Positions 49,321-60,388 of a DNA stretch of 64,000 bases are shown one piece after another; the stretch's first letter is position 1; each line of letters starts with the position of its first letter. The DNA comes from Blattamonas nauphoetae (taxonomy: Eukaryota > Preaxostyla > Oxymonadida). Made by a program: the position numbers and the translations under genes. Location of the stretch: assembly GCA_033064195.1 (NCBI GenBank), contig JARBJD010000384.1, positions 1 through 64,000 of the forward strand. Reading direction: 5' to 3'. Below the pieces are notes generated by a model. That model was not told the DNA's origin and made no database searches. It saw nothing but the letters and a program-made list of their open reading frames with translations.

Positions 49321-49623
49321 AGGGCCCGACTTCATTGGACACATAAACACAATCTCTCAACTATTCGTCGAACGACAGTCTGCTTCTGGTTTTCAAAGTG
49401 AGCACAATAAACAGCAACGTGAAGTGATGAGTAAAGAAGAGTCAACTGAACAGAGATTGTGCAAATAAAAGGACCATGGTGGCAAAATGCGATGAATATG
49501 TCTCAAAATACGTTTCAGAAGAATTATGAGTGGCCACATGCCGATTCTTCTTTCTTCAATTCGGGTTCCATCCTTGCATTACTCTTCCACGTCTGTCTCT
49601 CCATCTTCCCCTTTTCTTCCATT

Positions 49624-52600
49624 TCATCCTGTCTCTTCCTCTCCTCCATTCCGGCGCTGTCGTGAAGAAGAAGAAGAAGAAGAAGAAGTACGACCCCGTT
49701 TTGGTATTGGGGTATTTCTTGAATGCGCTCCAAGCTTCTTTCGATGAAGATATTTCTCGACAGCGTATGTTGTCTGATCAACAGCGTATGTTGTCTGATC
49801 AACAGCGAGGTTGGCAGGTGTTCTTGGCGATTCTGGGAACAGTACATCCAAAGCCGGTAAATGAAAAGATCGGCCCCCGTTCGGACAACAAAGAAGAGCT
49901 GTAAAGTCTTTCTGAGAGAATGATATGTTTTTAAGACGCCCAAAGAGTCGAAACTGTGTTTCACGAATGCTGTTTCGGATTCTTTCAATTTCTACTTCGA
50001 AAGTTTCCATTTGTGCGTCTTCCAATGTCTTCGTTCCTCGAAAACTCTGAAACAACTCATTGATCATCGTTTGAGTTGTCGTTAAGTGATCGGATATGCA
50101 GCGAGACACCAGACCAGAATCAGATTCCGTGAGGAGTGCGTTGTGGCGAAGACAGTCTTTTAACGTGCGCTTTTCATCCTTTGTCAAGTCCGTGATGTCC
50201 GAAATGAAACCTGCCAATGTCGATCTTTCCATATTGGATAGCGGTAGCCGTTCTTTCACATGTTGCTTGAGGCGCTCTTGACGTTCGGAGTGAAGGTTTG
50301 ATTTATCGATTTTTGTGAAGAGTGTGCATTGTTCGTTGTCGGTGATGGAAAGAGGCATAATGATGGTGATGATTTTCTTCCGAAGCTCAGTCGTAAGTCT
50401 CGGTAAGCCGCATACCAGAGAAATCAACGTTTCCTGATCCTTCCGAGAGATGTGACCCTTCTTGATTCTGCCAATCAGAGCGTCTTTGTCCAGTGTCTGG
50501 ATCGGATTGGCTCCGTTGCCCAGTGTTGGAGTCTCTTCCGAAAGCAAACTGTGGAAAAACGGTGTGTTCAATTTGTCGAGTGATTCTCCTTCTTCGAGAC
50601 ACTTCAGCGTTTGATTCCAGAGAGTCAAAAATTCCGGAGACATTTGATCCGAATATCGATTCACAACAGATAAAAGTTCCCTACTGTCATCATTGAAATG
50701 TGCCCTGATCAGTCCTGTGAGATTGGTTTGTTCGTCCTGGCAAATTGGGGCATGTGCCATCAAAACAGCCATCATCATCCACCTGTCTTGCTGTTCGAAT
50801 GAACCAGAGGTGAGACGATCAAGGAGAGACTGTCTTGCTCCATCCTGCAAGACATTCGTGACGAAAGGAATCAGTAAATTCTGGTGCCAGCCAGTTAGTA
50901 GTGCGTTGTCTTCCAAGCAACCATACAGAAAGGCACCATCATCAATCACGCCAATCACATCTTTCATTTTGTCGCCCTTCTTGAGGTGGTCCAAGAATGG
51001 CTCCAATCGTCGACGTGCCATGGAGAAACCGTTGTTGAGAACCAGTTCCATGGCTTCAAGATTGTATTCGATTTGCTTTTGAGTTTTCTGGAGTGCTTTG
51101 ACCAAATCCTTTTTTTTCTTTCGTTCTAAGATCGGAGTGTCGCCGACCCAAGTCTTCAGTGAGTCAAAAGTAGACGTGCTCAGGATTGGTCTTTTGTCCA
51201 ATTGTCCGATGCAGCACTTCTCCTTCAGCGAAGAAATGATCCGAGAGATACACTCTTGGTGTTTTATCTTTTTCGAGTCTGATCCGAGCGGAAGAATGAT
51301 CGGAGAGATACGCTTTCGGTGTTTTGTCTTTTCCAAGTCTAATTTGAGAGAAGAAATCAATGATGACAAATTTCGAGGAGTGAGGTGTGGCTTTTCGAGA
51401 TAGTCGTTGCAATGCTCCAACACGTCCGAAATGAGATTTTGTGTCCCGTTCACAAGAGAGACCAACAACCGGAGATCGTTCGGTTCGAGTGATTTCAAGG
51501 ACGGAATTCGAGAAGAGAGTGGAGCAAGATCAGCTGGGAGGAGAGGAACCTCTGCGGCAGGGAGCTGGAGTAGACTAATCACTTTATCAGGTGTTAAATG
51601 ATCTCTATGTATATCCTCTGTGTTGAACATGTTTTGGGTCGGAGATATGAGCAGACTTCGGATATCGGACTGCGTATACGAGCAAGTGTGATTGATCAAG
51701 ACAGGCAGTCTGCCAAACAAGCTCAGTGGAACATGCATTGGGCAGACTGGGAAGTCAGGCCTCTCCCACAAATCAAAATTTTCGACAACCTCTTTGGAAT
51801 AAACTGCCACACCTTCAACAGGAGTATTCTTCCTTCCCGAAAATCTGATTTTGCATCCATCGTTCCACAGGGTGACCATACACAATGTGGTATATAGATG
51901 ACTAGTTGGATCAGAAACATCCAGATCGTGGAGTGGCTGGAGGGTGGGTGCAAAAAGAAGTGTGAATGACGGCTTAAGGATATCGGGTTTTTGAACGACA
52001 CCGGACGTTTCATCGCTTGGGCCTTTTGAAATCGGCGGGAAAAGCGAAAAAAAGTTTGGAAGAGGTTGGTCGGCGGATATCGTCAATGCACGTCTCTTTG
52101 GCTTTTGCGTTGATGTCAAAGGAACGGAAGAATGTAACACCTTCGTTTGTTGATTGAAAGGGACCATTATCACGTCCATTATGTCGAACGTTTCCCCCGA
52201 CTTGTGGATGTTCGGATAGAATCCTGTGGTCGGATATTTCAGTTCGATTCCGAAGATCTGCTGGGCTCTGTCGGCTTTAGTAATATCACCAGCGACTGGG
52301 GCTCTTCCCCATAGGTTGAAAATAAACTCGTTTTTTTCCCCAAGTTTATTGCCCTTCTTGGGATTGGGGAGATCAAACATTCCAATGGCTTGGAGGTTGG
52401 AAGTAGTGGTGGTCCATGGATTGCCAATGTGTATTTCTGACGTTTTTTTGACAATTTTTGTTTTGAGATGAGTGCACTGATGTTCAATGAAGAGCTCCTC
52501 CAAGATGAGTCCACAGTAATAGCATCGAAAATGATATGGATTGTTATTTGGTGGAAGGGGGTCAAAGCTATTCACCATCAAGCGTCCTGTGTACTGAACA

Positions 52601-55351
52601 CTATTGGAAACAGCTTCAGAATAAGGAACAACCCAAATATTGTGGTTATGCATGAAAGATTCTGGGGAAGCACCTGTTCCAAAAGCATACTTTAAATGAG
52701 TTGGATGTACCACATATAAAAGATGGGGAAAGATCTGACTATGGCCGAGTTTGTAGACAGATCTGAGGAGGCAGAGCCAAAGATACATCAGATTGGGTCC
52801 AGTTTCACAGAGAGAATGACCTGCAGCCAACGTTGACTGAATGAACATCACTGAGAGTTTGAGGATTTGGCGTGTCGGTGTTGTGTCCTTCTTTACAAAC
52901 ATTTGGAAGAAGAGAAGAATAGAATCGAAGCCCACGTTGTTTGCGCCCAACGGATTCAGATAGAATGTGAAGTATTTCAAATATTGAGGGTCGATCTGTC
53001 GGGTATTTTGGGGCTTGACACTTGGGGGTATGTTCGTCAAAAGATTCTGTTTCCTCGTCACACGGAAGTCGTCCCCGTTCGGTGTAAGGTCTAGCAATTT
53101 AACTTCAGAGTACTTCATACAGTTCGTGAACATAAGGTTAAAACCTTCGTTGAAGTCAGAGAACTTTTTTTCTGGAATTGTGCTGATATCAGGGAGTTCT
53201 GCACGACTCATGTTTGATGGACCTCTCAGGAACACGTACGTTTCTCCAATGGTCGGCGGGAGTCTGCATTCTTCCTTAATAAGAAAATTCGAACGGGCCA
53301 GTTTCGGCTGTCGGATCAAAAGTCCGCGCGTAATAGCATCAGAAACGTACGTGTGAAAAAGCGCCCCTCTCTTTTGAGAATGCTCAGAAGTATTCTTCAT
53401 CGTTTGGAGAAAATGAACGTAGTTCATTCTTTCTTGAATATTGAATACACGCAATATAAATCGTTTGGCCAAATCCGAGGCAAATTCCGTGTGCCAGTTG
53501 TTGCAGTCGTATTGTGGACATGAAAAGTGAATCAATTTGTGTGAGACATCTTCCTCAAAGAGGGCGTTTTCAGAAATTGGGATCGTATTTTGAGTTGGTG
53601 AGACGTTTGCGAGCGCATTTGCTGACAAAACCGGATTCATAATAAACCGTGGGATGAACGAGAAGAGTTCAACTCCTTGTTGAACATCTGCTTTGGATGA
53701 GTCATTGTCATCCACTGTTGGAAGGGCGATTGATCTTGGCTTGACTGTATTGAGAAATGCGGCTTCCTCCTGAATGTTGTACTTTGGAACAACGGACTCG
53801 ATCACAATGAAGGATGAAGATTTTTCTCCCGTGCCCAATGTCTTCCATCTCGAACCCTCGGGTGAACTGAAGAGAATATGGAAATCGGATTTTCCGAGAC
53901 TGGATTCTTTAGTAATCTTAAGGCTGAGAAAAATGAGAAGAGAATGCAACAAACTCGTCAATTATATGCCACGTGGTGTCTTTGAGGATGTTCTGGATTG
54001 AGTATCCATAGGTGAGAGTTGATCGAGCTGCGATTTTCGATCCTTTCTTGATGAGTGATCCGGCAGCAATTTCTTTATCTTCATTGATCGTCTCCATTTT
54101 GGGAGGTGTGTGAACAGTTGCATTCAGATCCCTGAAATACAATACTGAACCACTGTTGAAAAAGGATTTTGGCTCGACAATCTGATCATATTCTGTGATT
54201 GTTAGTTGGTTAATGCCTATTTTTGATGGTGTTTGCTTGTTGATTCGACGTTGAGTTGAGCCGTCAATGTAGATTGTGTCTGGATTGATAAGGTTCCGAA
54301 AAAGATATGAATCTTTGGTCAGAATAGAATCTTTCAACAAAATCTTTCGTTCTTGGAGACGGTGCTTTCTAGTTTGTCTTTCAGGTGGTTTAATGATATG
54401 TAGTACCGAGCCTTCCTCAATTTCTGATTCTGCTGCGAGTTTGCATGGTTTTGTGATGTGTATATCCTTCGGGAGTTCTATTTCTTGTTTTTGTTCTGGG
54501 GGTTTGAGACCTATCAAAAGACGGATGAAATAGGGGAAGTACTCCACGCTTGGCACAGAGATTTGCCCCAGTAAAGATGCTTGGGAAGTTTTCTCCTTTG
54601 AACGCTCATTTTGATATGTTGACGGGATGTACAGTGTGTCTTTCTTTTTGGTCTTGCCGGTCTTCTCTTCAGGAGTTTCGGGCACTTTATCTGGTTCGAA
54701 GTAACTGACATCATAAATGTTGAGAAACGAGGGTGTCTCAAAGTCAACTGGTCCGTATTCACTTTCTGTTTTGATGTTTACCATTCCTATAAGCTTCTCA
54801 TCCTGCTTTGAAAACACAAATGTTCCTTCTCCTTCTTTCTTTGTCGTGATAGCCTGAAATGACAGATGGATCAATGAAAAGTGGCAGACTTTCACGCCAA
54901 TACACATCAACAACGTGATAAACGGATATCTGCTTGCAGACTTCCCCATTCCAGGTGTTCCCGTCACAACATTGAGAAAGCCAGGGAAAGGGTCACTAAA
55001 GCTTGAACGGTTGTATAACCGCCTGCCTGTCTCATAAATCTGCGCGTTGGCAATGATGTGACCAAAGAGAGAGTATGTTGACGAGCGGAAGATGTATGAT
55101 TTAAGTGGTGAATGTTCATTCCTTTCACCTGCACTTGTCGAAAATGACTGATAGCAGAAGCGTGAAAGATCTGAAAGTTGTGCATTGTCAAGTTCAGATT
55201 CGAAATCAAGAAAGTCATCCCGCTGAAGAATCCCAACACATGAATCAATGATGATTTGAAGTTTTCTAAAGATGGACATATCGCTCGGGACGAGCGCCGA
55301 AGGGACCTGGTCGTTCTGCAATTGTAGATGTCTGCTGGATGTGCTTCCCAT
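49624..55351 (-). CDS. giant RHS/CRN-like P-loop NTPase, copy 2
   Basis: Exons 54890-55351, 53955-54853 and 49624-53923 encode about 1,886 residues. The first two exons are nearly identical to copies 1 and 3 (MGSTSSRH start, TGTPGMGKS, WHIIDD). The 31-bp phase-2 intron (53924-53954) leads to what reads as the natural continuation of a CRN/RHS NTPase: HILFSSPEGSRWKTLG, followed by an RGALFHTYVSDAITRGLL-like block. The remaining 1,100 residues are unknown: a zinc-ligand pattern CYYCG ... EHQCTH near exon-3 residue 490, then long leucine-rich helices with a 22-residue tandem duplication, and a Ser run from a GAA repeat near the C-terminus. It starts divergently from the RRM gene, 86 bp away. Confidence 0.6.
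49665..49690. repeat. GAA trinucleotide repeat
   Basis: About eight GAA units, encoding the serine run near the C-terminus of NTPase copy 2 on the minus strand. Confidence 0.85.
51220..51355. repeat. in-frame tandem duplication, about 66 bp
   Basis: GATCCGAGAGATACACTCTT and GATCGGAGAGATACGCTTTC head two adjacent similar units that encode two 22-residue copies (ISRIISSLK / ISPIILPLG type) in NTPase copy 2. Confidence 0.6.
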
Positions 55352-55437
55352 TTGGAGAGCAGAACGTAAAAGGAGAACTTGACAGAATGAGGCAAAAATG
55401 TATTTTTTCATTGATCAAACGATTGACTAGCTCCCCG
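55352..55437. promoter_or_regulatory. shared divergent promoter region
   Basis: Only 86 bases separate the start of NTPase copy 2 from the RRM gene start. The first part (to TTGATCAAACGATTG) is also found upstream of NTPase copy 1; the last 17 bases are unique to this site. Confidence 0.4.
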
Positions 55438-56352
55438 ATGGGCAAAGGCAAAATTCCAAAGGCTTCTAAAATCGCTGACAAGCATAGCAGGAAGGACCAC
55501 AAAACAGCTAAGCGCTCAAAAAAGGAAGAATCATCGGACTCATCAAGCAATGATTCATCATCGGATTCTTCATTCCCTTCAACACATCGAGTCACTCATA
55601 GGCGTAAAAAGCGTGAACCGATCACAAAGCCGTCCAAATCGTCCAAAAAATCAAAGAAAGAGAAAACGAGTGATTCGAGTTCTGATCTGTCAAGTTCTGA
55701 ATTGAGCTCATCGCCTTCGAAAGCAACAACGCCAGTTGTTGAGAACCAATCTACTCCAGCAGAACAATCTCCTTCTCCCACTGATAAACCCCTAACTCTC
55801 TTCATTGGAAATGTTTCATACAGTTCGACCATTGAAAGTCTGATTAGGGCATTCAGTCTGTATGGATGTAACGCAGCTCGAATTCTCACTGACAAACAGA
55901 CTGGAAAGTCAAAGGGGTGTGGGTACTTGGAATTCAAAACGCTAGAAGGAGCCAACAGAGCTTTTGAGGAGATGAACAATACTTTGGTTGATGGCCGCAG
56001 GATCCGCCTGGACGTCTCCAATGGTCGTCCATCTCCCAATCAACCAGACACAAGCGAGACGACGTCTCTACACATTACCAACTTAGCCAATCGCACCGAT
56101 GTAATCACCCTGCTCAGAGAATTCCTTCCCTATCGCCCAATAAATGTCGAAATAGTCGTAGACCCCAAGTCAGGAAAATCAAAGGGCTTTGGCTATGTGA
56201 AATTTAGGACGCGCGAACAAGCTGAGCAAGCTATGTTCGAGATGACAGACTATGAGCTGGATGGAAGCAGCATCAAAATCGAGATCTTGCATCCTCGTCA
56301 ACCGCACCAGGGCAAATTCACCCCACGTGGGGGCAGAGGAAACTTCACTTGA
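55438..56352 (+). CDS. nucleolin-like RNA-binding protein with two RRMs
   Basis: A 304-residue single-exon protein. The N-terminal 110 residues are Lys/Ser-rich with acidic-serine tracts (SSDSSSNDSSSDSSF), typical of casein-kinase-phosphorylated nucleolar proteins. RRM1 has RNP2 LFIGNVSY and RNP1 KGCGYLEF. RRM2 has RNP2 LHITNL and RNP1 KGFGYVKF. A short GGRG tail ends the protein. The layout (Ser/acidic tail, two RRMs, glycine-arginine end) matches nucleolin/Gar2/Nsr1-type proteins acting in ribosomal RNA processing. The ATG at 55438 is chosen because the sequence upstream of it belongs to the duplicated NTPase promoter region. Confidence 0.75.
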   Translation: MGKGKIPKASKIADKHSRKDHKTAKRSKKEESSDSSSNDSSSDSSFPSTHRVTHRRKKREPITKPSKSSKKSKKEKTSDSSSDLSSSELSSSPSKATTPVVENQSTPAEQSPSPTDKPLTLFIGNVSYSSTIESLIRAFSLYGCNAARILTDKQTGKSKGCGYLEFKTLEGANRAFEEMNNTLVDGRRIRLDVSNGRPSPNQPDTSETTSLHITNLANRTDVITLLREFLPYRPINVEIVVDPKSGKSKGFGYVKFRTREQAEQAMFEMTDYELDGSSIKIEILHPRQPHQGKFTPRGGRGNFT

Positions 56353-56395
56353 CATTCTCTTCTGAGGGTGCCTGGACCACAATTGGAGAAGCATT

Positions 56396-56701
56396 TCACT
56401 CTTCGTCACACACCATCTGCACCTCTTTCTTCTCGAAAACTCTTCCTACAAGAAGAGTGTTGGTTCCATTGAAAGAAATTGTTTGGAATCTTTTGATAGC
56501 CAAATCGGTCAATGTTGAATAATTCAAAAATGAAGTGGCAACACCAGTCGAACTATGAGTGATTGAATCGATAAGAAGTTGGAATAAAGCGAGAGAGTCA
56601 ATTGAGGTGAGTAGATCCCGCAGTTGTGCTTCTATGAACGTCGGAGGGAATTTCATCGAATAATGGGCTGAATTGAAGAACTTGACTGAATTCTTCTCCA
56701 T
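56396..56701 (-). CDS. small host protein of unknown function, possibly with an upstream exon
   Basis: From an ATG at 56701 a 101-residue frame runs to 56396 (MEKNSVKFFNSAHYSMKFPP ... VGRVFEKKEVQMVCDEE). It is compact and globular in composition, with leucine-rich helices (QLRDLLTSIDSLALFQLLID). The frame remains open upstream without an ATG, and a protein-like stretch at 56,990-56,950 (MDLYIIFAQWCDLK) may be an earlier exon. Convergent with the RRM gene, 44 bp apart. No family recognised. Confidence 0.4.
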   Translation of the reverse strand: MEKNSVKFFNSAHYSMKFPPTFIEAQLRDLLTSIDSLALFQLLIDSITHSSTGVATSFLNYSTLTDLAIKRFQTISFNGTNTLLVGRVFEKKEVQMVCDEE

Positions 56702-57182
56702 CAATTTAACGTTATTTTCATTTTCCTTCAAATTCACCAGTGAAAGTGGTCCTTCTCCTTATTTTGACGAAACACCGAAAAATAACAAAAAAATCAAAAT
56801 GAAGTGCGGGTGTTTGTGATCAATTGTCCCTTGTCCTATCGAGTGGTCCTTTGTGACTTTCGTCCCAACAAACTTCGTCTCCATCATGCGTTTGTTCCTC
56901 TTCTTCATTATTTCCGTTCTATCTGGCCTTTTCAGCACAAATGAGTTTCTACCTTTCAGATCGCACCATTGGGCAAATATGATATATAAATCCATGGAAA
57001 TGGTATGCCTTGCTAGTTCAAGTCTTTTTAAGCTTTATCTTCCATTTAGGTGGTTTTCGTGCCTTTTTGTATACTTTCAGAGGATGATCGCCAAAAACAG
57101 GCCAGTTTTGTCATAATTTGGCTTGATCTGTGTCAATAAACATGAATATGGCAAAGTTCTCCTTTTACGTTCTGCTCTCCAA

Positions 57183-59543
57183 ATGGGAAGCACATCCAGC
57201 AGACATCTACAATTGCAGAACGACCAGGTCCCTTCGGCGCTCGTCCCGAGCGATATGTCCATCTTTAGAAAACTTCAAATCATCATTGATTCATGTGTTG
57301 GGATTCTTCAGCGGGATGACTTTCTTGATTTCGAATCTGAACTTGACAATGCACAACTTTCAGATCTTTCACGCTTCTGCTATCAGTCATTTTCGACAAG
57401 TGCAGGTGAAAGGAATGAACATTCACCACTTAAATCATACATCTTCCGCTCGTCAACATACTCTCTCTTTGGTCACATCATTGCCAACGCGCAGATTTAT
57501 GAGACAGGCAGGCGGTTATACAACCGTTCAAGCTTTAGTGACCCTTTCCCTGGCTTTCTCAATGTTGTGACGGGAACACCTGGAATGGGGAAGTCTGCAA
57601 GCAGATATCCGTTTATCACGTTGTTGATGTGTATTGGCGTGAAAGTCTGCCACTTTTCATTGATCCATCTGTCATTTCAGGCTATCACGACAAAGAAAGA
57701 AGGAGAAGGAACATTTGTGTTTTCAAAGCAGGATGAGAAGCTTATAGGAATGGTAAACATCAAAACAGAAAGTGAATACGGACCAGTTGACTTTGAGACA
57801 CCCTCGTTTCTCAACATTTATGATGTCAGTTACTTCGAACCAGATAAAGTGCCCGAAACTCCTGAAGAGAAGACCGGCAAGACCAAAAAAGAAAGACACA
57901 CTGTACATCCCGTCAACATATCAAAATGAGCGTTCAAAGGAGAAAACTTCCCAAGCATCTTTACTGGGGCAAATCTCTGTGCCAAGCGTGGAGTACTTCC
58001 CCTATTTCATCCGTCTTTTGATAGGTCTCAAACCCCCAGAACAAAAACAAGAAATAGAACTCCCGAAGGATATACACATCACAAAACCATGCAAACTCGC
58101 AGCAGAATCAGAAATTGAGGAAGGCTCGGTACTACATATCATTAAACCACCTGAAAGACAAACTGGAAAGTACCATCTCCAAGAACGAAAGATTTTGTTG
58201 AAAGATTCTATTCTGACCAAAGATTCATATCTTTTTCGGAACCTTATCAATCCAGACACAATCTACATTGACGGCTCAACTCAACGTCGAATCAACAAGC
58301 AAACACCATCAAAAATAGGCATTAACCAACTAACAATCACAGAATATGATCAGATTGTCGAGCCAAAATCCTTTTTCAACAGTGGTTCAGTATTGTATTT
58401 CAGGGATCTGAATGCAACTGTTCACACACCTCCCAAAATGGAGACGATCAATGAAGATAAAGAAATTGCTGCCGGATCACTCATCAAGAAAGGATCGAAA
58501 ATCGCAGCTCGATCAACTCTCACCTATGGATACTCAATCCAGAACATCCTCAAAGACACCACGTGGCATATAATTGACGAGTTTGTTGTAATCTCACTCC
58601 ACTCCGCTTCGACTGCGCCATCTTCTTCACTCTCTGCTCTGCCCTCTTCACTCCTGCTCCCGAGGCCAGTGCTGATCCTCTCCGAATGCACATCATCCAC
58701 GCGCCTGAACTCATCCAAATGGCAGAGATTGCGGGAATCACAATCCCAGAATCCATTCAGACTCTCATCACCCGCACAGCAGCTCTCCTCCAACTCCTCT
58801 CGATGTGCAAGAAGACACCAGCGGGCTTCCTTCCCATGCTCGGCCAGATGCTGATCCAGAACGGAGTTTCAATCGATGGAACGAAGATCGACAATGAACT
58901 GAAGAGCGACACCATCTTCCAACTCCCCTTCGTTCCCCTCGACGGATCAGCCAGTGAAGAACAGCAGAAGACAGTGATCCAAATGCTCCCTCGTGTCTGC
59001 CACACCCTGTCTGTCCCCGAGCTGTTCTGGATGATCAGAATGGTCGATCCATCCAAAAGTGCCGTCGACGTTCAGATCCCTCTCGACTGGGCTGCCCCTG
59101 CCCTTCCTCCTCCAAAGCGCCAGTGGGGTCACTACGATGGCCGTCTTGAGTTTCTTACCGATGTCGCCATCTGCCCAGCCACCTTCCGCCCGTACTGCCA
59201 GTTCAGCAACGGAGAGACGTGGAAGGACCGGTTCTTTAAGGCCGTGCCTGGCTGCCAGCAGGGCCAGCGCATGATGAGTGTGCACAAGTTCACGATGGAG
59301 CTTGTGGGGCGTCTGTGGAGGATGCCAACGCTCGATGAGACCCTCTGCTACTTCTATGGGAAGGCCATTCGTGCTGAAGACAAGGCCGACACTCTCATGG
59401 CCGACGCTCCAGTTTACCTCAGCACGGTTCTGGAGCAGTTTAGACCACTGGTGACACCTGATGCCACCAAAGCTTTCCAACTTTTCACAGATACCGCACC
59501 AAGCAATGTCCGAATGGAAAGAGAAGCGCCAACACGTCCCTGA
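57183..59543 (+). pseudogene. RHS/CRN-like P-loop NTPase, copy 3, with GC-rich C-terminal module
   Basis: Same architecture as copy 1: start MGSTSSRH at 57183, Walker A TGTPGMGKS, the 36-bp intron at 57645-57680, the Walker B-like WHIIDD, an 89-bp phase-2 intron at 58581-58669, and the 291-codon GC-rich module at 58670-59543. It belongs to the right arm of the inverted duplication and is nearly identical to copy 1. It looks broken, with about one break, though a sequencing slip cannot be excluded. Its upstream DNA differs from copies 1 and 2, so any promoter is different. Confidence 0.55.
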
Positions 59544-59670
59544 TTGTTTTTTGGGTGTGGGCTCCCTCGTTTGGGAGGGGCACACTTCTTGCTTTCCGGT
59601 TCTGGCATACATTTGTTTGTTTGAATTTTAACTGGTTTTGACAATATGGTGTTTCTCTTCAATCATTATG

Positions 59671-59690
59671 GTGAAATGTTCCAAGGAAGA
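59671..59690. other. preserved empty site of the DIRS tandem
   Basis: GTGAAATGTT|CCAAGGAAGA is continuous here, whereas in the left arm the same two halves are separated by 35783-45516. No base is duplicated or lost at the junction. Confidence 0.9.
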
Positions 59691-59765
59691 TTCATGTGGA
59701 TGCTCCATCAAACTGGTTTGAATTCATCAACAACATGCTCTGCACGATCAAGTCTATGCGAATGT

Positions 59766-60242
59766 TCATCGGAAACAATGTGAGGCAAACTGGTTATTGA
59801 CAAATAGCCACCTTGACAGATCATTCTTGACCGTGTCTGAATAAAGATAGGGGAAAATCATCGGACCAAGAATGTCCGTAAACAAGATAACATTGATGTA
59901 TGTAAATCCCTACAGGAATATGAACAGAATATCACACTAGAATATGGAAAAAAGTGATACAGGTTTTGTTGGGCAGGGAATTGGTTGTCCAACGAGAATT
60001 TGTGTGACTTTTGTGAAATCAAATGATGTATTGAACTCAATTCTATTGACAAGAGGTTTTTCTTTGATGATAGAAGTATTCCTCACTTTCAGAGGGAGGA
60101 GATTAACTCCCTTTGTTTTCATGGATTCCTGTTCTGCTTTACATTGATCCTGCATCCAAATAGCAGTTGCTTTGTCAGATTGGAGAAGTTTTTCGAGTTC
60201 TGGACCGTTTATATCGCCATCAACAGCAGGACTATCCTCCAT
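59766..60242 (-). CDS. small two-exon protein of unknown function, copy B
   Basis: Mirror copy of the gene at 35221-35697: same length (477 bp from ATG to stop), same single intron and start MEDSPAVDGDINGP. Conservation of frame and intron in both copies supports a real gene. The sequence just upstream of the ATG differs from copy A by a short indel. Function unknown. Confidence 0.5.
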
Positions 60243-60388
60243 CTCAGCCTTGATGGGACGATCTTGATGAAAACCGAAACTAGATTGATATTTTCTCAAA
60301 AAAAGCAACAGAAATCATATAAAAATGCGATTTCAACGAAAGAAAAGCCGAAATTAAGAACATGCAAGAATAATGAAGAGTGATGTGT

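Noticed and set aside
53924-53961. Independent start of the giant 1,433-codon exon at a TTG codon at 53961
   Set aside because: No ATG is present there and the frame is better explained by splicing from the NTPase exons at a phase-2 intron.
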